DNA of 64,000 bases from Sindora glabra (lineage: Eukaryota > Streptophyta > Magnoliopsida > Fabales > Fabaceae): NCBI GenBank assembly GCA_020226215.1, contig CM035233.1, positions 75,087,317 through 75,151,316 of the forward strand, written 5' to 3'. Numbering within the stretch: the stretch's first letter is position 1; each line of letters starts with the position of its first letter. The notes under the pieces are model-generated. The model was not told the origin of the DNA, did no database searches, and saw nothing but the letters and a program-made list of their open reading frames with translations. Shown here piece after piece: positions 59,985 through 64,000 of the stretch. The position numbers were made by a program, and so were the translations under genes.

Positions 59985-62806
59985 ACATAAATAAGTAGTT
60001 AGGTTTAGGTGGGAATTAATACCTTATTAGTTGTGCAAGATTTCATGAACTTGTTATTTCTATGCACTTCACGTTTACAGGTTCTAGCATTATGTCCAAC
60101 TATTAAGCACTTACTGTAATTAATAAACCTCCATTTCTTTTGAACTTTATTTCCTACTCTTAGCTCATCAGCTTGCCTCTTTCTTTATTTCTTTGGCCTA
60201 TTACTAGGCTTCTTGTAATATAAAGGCAGCAAATAAGTGTGGTTGGTGGCTTCCCAATCCCCTTGGCCAGGTATAGGAGCAAGTGCAAATGAATAAGTCT
60301 TTAAATAAAGATCTTTCGTGAACCAACCATGGACATAAGTTTCAAAGTCTTAGCTAACTTGTTGAATTACAGCAATTGCATGTATATAAGGTATTCCTGC
60401 AAGGTCCTAATCTCTACAACTATAAGTACGGGATGGGAGATCTACTACTTTAGTTATGTCATAATAGTCCACTTCAAATTTCAACTCCCCAACATAATGT
60501 GCAAAACAATTTCTACTCTTATGCATGTTATCATTTAAAATACTCTATGCTTAAGGTGTAATTAAAGCATTATATTTTTCCATTCCTTTTTTCTTTGTTT
60601 AGATTTTGATCATGATTTTCTTTTTAATCTATTCCAAGATTTGTAAAATAGGCATTTCCTTAGCCTCTAGAATATAAAAATTCCATAATTAATTCAAGTT
60701 GTTAACTAGAACATCACACTTGACATCTACATTAAAATGTGACTTTGACCAACACTTTGAATCTAATTCATTCAAGTAATTATAAGTCCTATCATCCATC
60801 TTTTTAATCTTTTCCATGTAGTGGCTAAAATCTCTTAGGGTACTTGCATAGGCAATTGCCTACATCAAATCTTGCAACTCTAAACCCTTATACTTTATTA
60901 TCACATTAGCATACAAATGCTTTACACAATATCTATAGTCAGCACTTGGTAACAAGACCTTAAAGATGTCCAAAAGGCCCTATAATTAGAAATGAGAAGT
61001 TAAATTTAGAAAAATAAATACTAAATTGCTTAAAATTTTAAATAAAAATAGCAAAAGAATGCATACCTTTTGCCTATCACTCATAAATGTCCATTTAGTA
61101 TCCTTAGTTTCACCAAGATCATCTATTAACAAGCACATAAATCAATTCCAACTATCTTTATTCTCTAATTCAACCATAGCCCAAGCTAATAGATATATAT
61201 TGTTATTCCCATCCCTACCTATAGTACTCAGCAGTTGGCCACCAAAGACACTTTTTAAGAAACAACCATCAAGACCAATTATCCTCCTACAACCAGATAG
61301 AAATCCTTTCTTTAATACCTCAACACACACGTAAAACCTCTTAAAATGTGGTAGCTGCCCTTTTTTGGGGAATTCAACAAAAAAGCAAAAGTGCCTATAG
61401 GATTGTGCTTTTTTATAGTACCAATATAATCACATAACTTATTGTATTGTCTACTTCCATCCCCTTTATTCATCTTAACGGCTTTTCTCTTTGCCCTATA
61501 TAACTTTATGTTACAAACATCTACCTTACATTATCTCCTCACTATCTTCTTCATTGAATTTATCTTCCAGTTAAGATTATTTAAAAGCAAGTCAGAAAAC
61601 TTATTTGAAATGTAGGTTGAAGTAACCAAGCTATTCTTAAACTTTGGTTCACAAGTATGCTCAGAGTTAAATGATTTAATTTGCAAGGCCATTTTTCCTT
61701 GCATTAGTGATGCAAAAATCCTCCATTTACAACCTTCCGTCCTACAATTTCTTAACATCCTTTTGCTTTCACTTTGTATCCATTTAACATCACACCATCT
61801 TCTTGCATTCCATTCATTGATAGCATCTCAAAAGACTTTTGCATTCTTGAATTTCATGCCAACCACGAGATTAGGGTTTTCCATGTTAGTTTTTTCATGA
61901 AATACAAGATGCCTTTTACTACCATCTTCTTCATTGTCACTAAGTTGTTGAAATTGATCTTCTTCATCTATTAAAAAATTAGCACCTACTAATGTCTTTT
62001 CTTTTACTTCTTAAGCTAGTATTAGCTCTTTCCTTACCTCACTTTCTACTACTTCATCACTGTTACTTGTGTCTTTAACTTCTTTCCCCTTTTTAGTAGT
62101 ATTGTTTATCGCAAACTTCTTTTGCTTCCTTGATATACTAAGCTTCAATCTACACATTGCTGAGTTAACGATTGTATAATATGTTTTAGGCTTTTTTCTT
62201 GGTACGAAAATGTTATCATTTCCCGATCCTTCCAAGCTTACCAACATCCATGGCTTTAAAGTTAGATTCTTTATAATATCATCACTATTAAATCATCACC
62301 ATTTTCATCAAGTCTTGATACAGTCACCTCCTCTTCTTGGTCATTCCCTTCTTCTTCTAAATAAGCATTATTTCCATCATCATTTATTGCACCATTTTGT
62401 CTGTTACCATCCCTATCATTTTTCTTATTAATATCCCCATCATTGTGCCTATTACCATTACTCCCTATATTTTTTACTATGCCTCTTAAATTGATAGGGC
62501 TGATTCTAACTTTCGCATATATAATCCACATTTCTATCCTTTTATAAGCCTCCACCATTTCTATCACTTGTTTGTTATCTACAATCAATACTAAACCATT
62601 TTTTATTCTTGTGTTAGGTAACTTGTAATATATCTCTGAAGTATCACAAGTTTTATTAACTCAAAATAGCTAATTGTATCTAGGTCTATGTAAATTATGA
62701 TGTCTACAGTCCCACTATCACATTTGTATAGTGGTTCACTACTTAAGAAACCCTTATGATGTAACTCTATAGCCATTTCATTAGCCATTACTGCCAAACC
62801 TAACAA
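59985..62806 (-). pseudogene. Broken mudrA-like MULE transposase
   Basis: Read right to left on the minus strand. An N-terminal PB1-like segment (62806-62603: MAIELHHKGFL, YIDLDTISYFELIKLV) is followed by acidic linkers. Then comes the MuDR DNA-binding region (~61890-61640: VGMKFKNAKVF, CDVKWIQSESKRMLRNCRTE, GCKWRIFAS, SFNSEHTC), then IKLYRAKRKAVKMNKGD. The MULE DDE core follows (61290-61070: IIGLDGCFLKSVFGGQLLST, LAWAMVELENKDSW, WTFMSDRQK). An 87-base GT-AG intron (60980-61066) leads to LLPSADYRYCVKHLYANVI and CDVLVNNLNE. A relic SWIM finger (SCRD, stop, DLAGIPYIHA) and a degenerate zinc knuckle (SKCLIVGHNARTC) end it. Several stops and frameshifts, plus Cys-to-Tyr changes in the SWIM motif, make it non-functional. 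Confidence 0.88.
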
Positions 62807-63310
62807 ACATTAGTCAGTTACTTAGTTCTAATGCATAATATATAGAACATAAAGTGCAAATAACAACAAAATAATAGGTAATGGTCGACTTTTCTTCTGA
62901 TTAGTTTAGTGAAAAAGTATAAAAGATAACAAAAGGAACGTTATTGGTAAATGTATATTTAATCAACTAGCTTTTTGTCTGATTGATTTATTCAAAAAGT
63001 ACTCTCCATATAGAGATGAATGAGTTTAACTTAAAATAACAGAACATACACCTTGTTATTGCAAGAGTAATAATAGTTAAAAAAAATAAAGAAATATCTA
63101 GATAATAGAACATACAAATGCATTTCTAATGGAAGGAAGAACCCTTGTTACCATAGGCAAAAAGCTTACCTTTGTGCTCTAGTTATCTGCAATCTTGCCT
63201 TCAAAAAAAGGGTAAAAAAATTTAATCTTCAACTCATGCCCTAACTTTTCAAAACTTTGGTGACTTCTTTTTAAAGAAATACAGAAGCAAATTACTGTGC
63301 ATTGCCCAAC

Positions 63311-63498
63311 AAACATGCTTTTGTTAATGGAAAAGAAATAGCTCGTGTGCTTTGCCCATGCCCTGTTCTGTTTCTGCTAATAGGGAAATAATGTTTGCAT
63401 TCTTTTATAAAGTTGAAGGGGGTTATATTTTATATGAAAGTTTAAGCGTTTTATTTGACACAAGCCCTTACTTCAAGGGGCTTTTATGTATTTTGCCC
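63311..63498 (-). repeat. MULE right terminal inverted repeat
   Basis: Reverse complement begins gggcaaaatacataaaagcc and pairs with 55035-55228. Confidence 0.92.
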
Positions 63499-63507
63499 TA
63501 TTATATA
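63499..63507. repeat. MULE target-site duplication, right
   Basis: TATTATATA, identical to 55026-55034. Confidence 0.92.
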
Positions 63508-64000
63508 ACTTAATTAAATGTTACTTAAGGTGAAATTCTATTTTAAATTTCTTTAGTTAAAAATTAACAATATTTTTATTCATACCTTAATAGTTGTGTT
63601 GTTATTTCAAAAAATTTACTCTATTATGTTTAAAGTTCAAATCCAAAACTTATATATATATTAAGTGAATTATCATTGTTATTATCATAAAAAATTTAAT
63701 ATTTTTAATATAAGCATTGAACAATATTTATACATTAATTTTTTAGGATTACTTCTCCTAATTGTATTTTATCTTCTATTTATAAAAGGCTTTTTTTTAC
63801 AAATAATTCATATTATATAAGTTATTATTGTTCTATAACTTGGTTACAATATATAAATGTGTTTATTTATTCTTGAAATGTATTGATCACCACTATGCAA
63901 TATTAAAATTTCATTTGTAATATGCATTTATCTTAAACATTTCAATAATGTTTAGGTATTTAACAAGTCAACTAATAAGTTAAAGTTAGTTGAGAGAAAT
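63508..64000. other. AT-rich flank at window end
   Basis: About 490 bases of AT-rich sequence. I see no gene or recognisable element. Confidence 0.5.

Larger units (their letters stand above)
55035..63498 (-). mobile_element. Complete Mutator-like element (MULE), 8464 bp
   Basis: Bounded by long terminal inverted repeats (55035-55228 and 63311-63498) beginning gggcaaaata and flanked by a perfect 9-bp duplication TATTATATA. It encodes a mudrA-like transposase on the minus strand, entering from the right end. The left ~3 kb (55.2-58.2 kb) holds non-transposase cargo: a possible nested AT-rich element, a complex tandem array and a Lys/Glu-rich ORF. Retained inverted repeats and target-site duplication suggest moderate age, but the transposase is broken, so present movement would need a partner element. 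Confidence 0.93.

Overview
This is plant nuclear DNA, most likely from a eudicot. It is very AT-rich between genes and has GT-AG introns, chloroplast-targeted carotenoid biosynthesis, a plant-type WNK kinase, plant cytosolic ribosomal-protein promoters (telo-box plus site II) and several families of plant DNA transposons. The species cannot be named from the sequence alone. All splice models below were built by eye from splice signals, reading phase and family knowledge.

Seven host genes can be supported. In order they are: RPS24 (40S protein eS24, minus, 1983-3589, 5 exons); a WNK4-like 'with no lysine' kinase (minus, 14013-17013, 7 exons, 729 aa); zeta-carotene desaturase ZDS (plus, 31750-36445, 14 exons, 576 aa); an intronless DUF868 protein (minus, 37981-38964); an intronless two-EF-hand calcium-binding protein (minus, 41502-41891); a small tail-anchored protein with a t-SNARE-like N-terminus but no visible SNARE motif (minus, 43263-45717, 6 exons); and 40S protein S3a/eS1 (minus, 50470-52564, 7 exons). 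They do not form a pathway or operon. Both ribosomal-protein genes carry the telo-box and TGGGCY promoter grammar expected for co-regulated translation genes.

The rest is mobile or decayed DNA. About 8.0-11.1 kb holds a heavily decayed CACTA (En/Spm) TNP2-type transposase. 55035-63498 is a complete Mutator-like element (MULE) with ~190-bp terminal inverted repeats, a perfect 9-bp target-site duplication, a broken mudrA-like transposase gene that still has a recognisable intron, and internal tandem duplications. Three AT-rich MITE-like families each occur twice in the window. A ~195-bp plastid 23S rRNA fragment (nuclear plastid DNA) sits at ~39.6-39.8 kb. 17.6-31.7 kb is a gene desert of AT-rich repeats.

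I found no clear evidence of a new biological system. The most notable items are the MULE with its exact boundaries, the tail-anchored SNARE-like small protein, the poly-Gly/poly-Arg repeat reading in frame into RPS24 from an upstream ATG, and the decayed plastid rRNA insertion.
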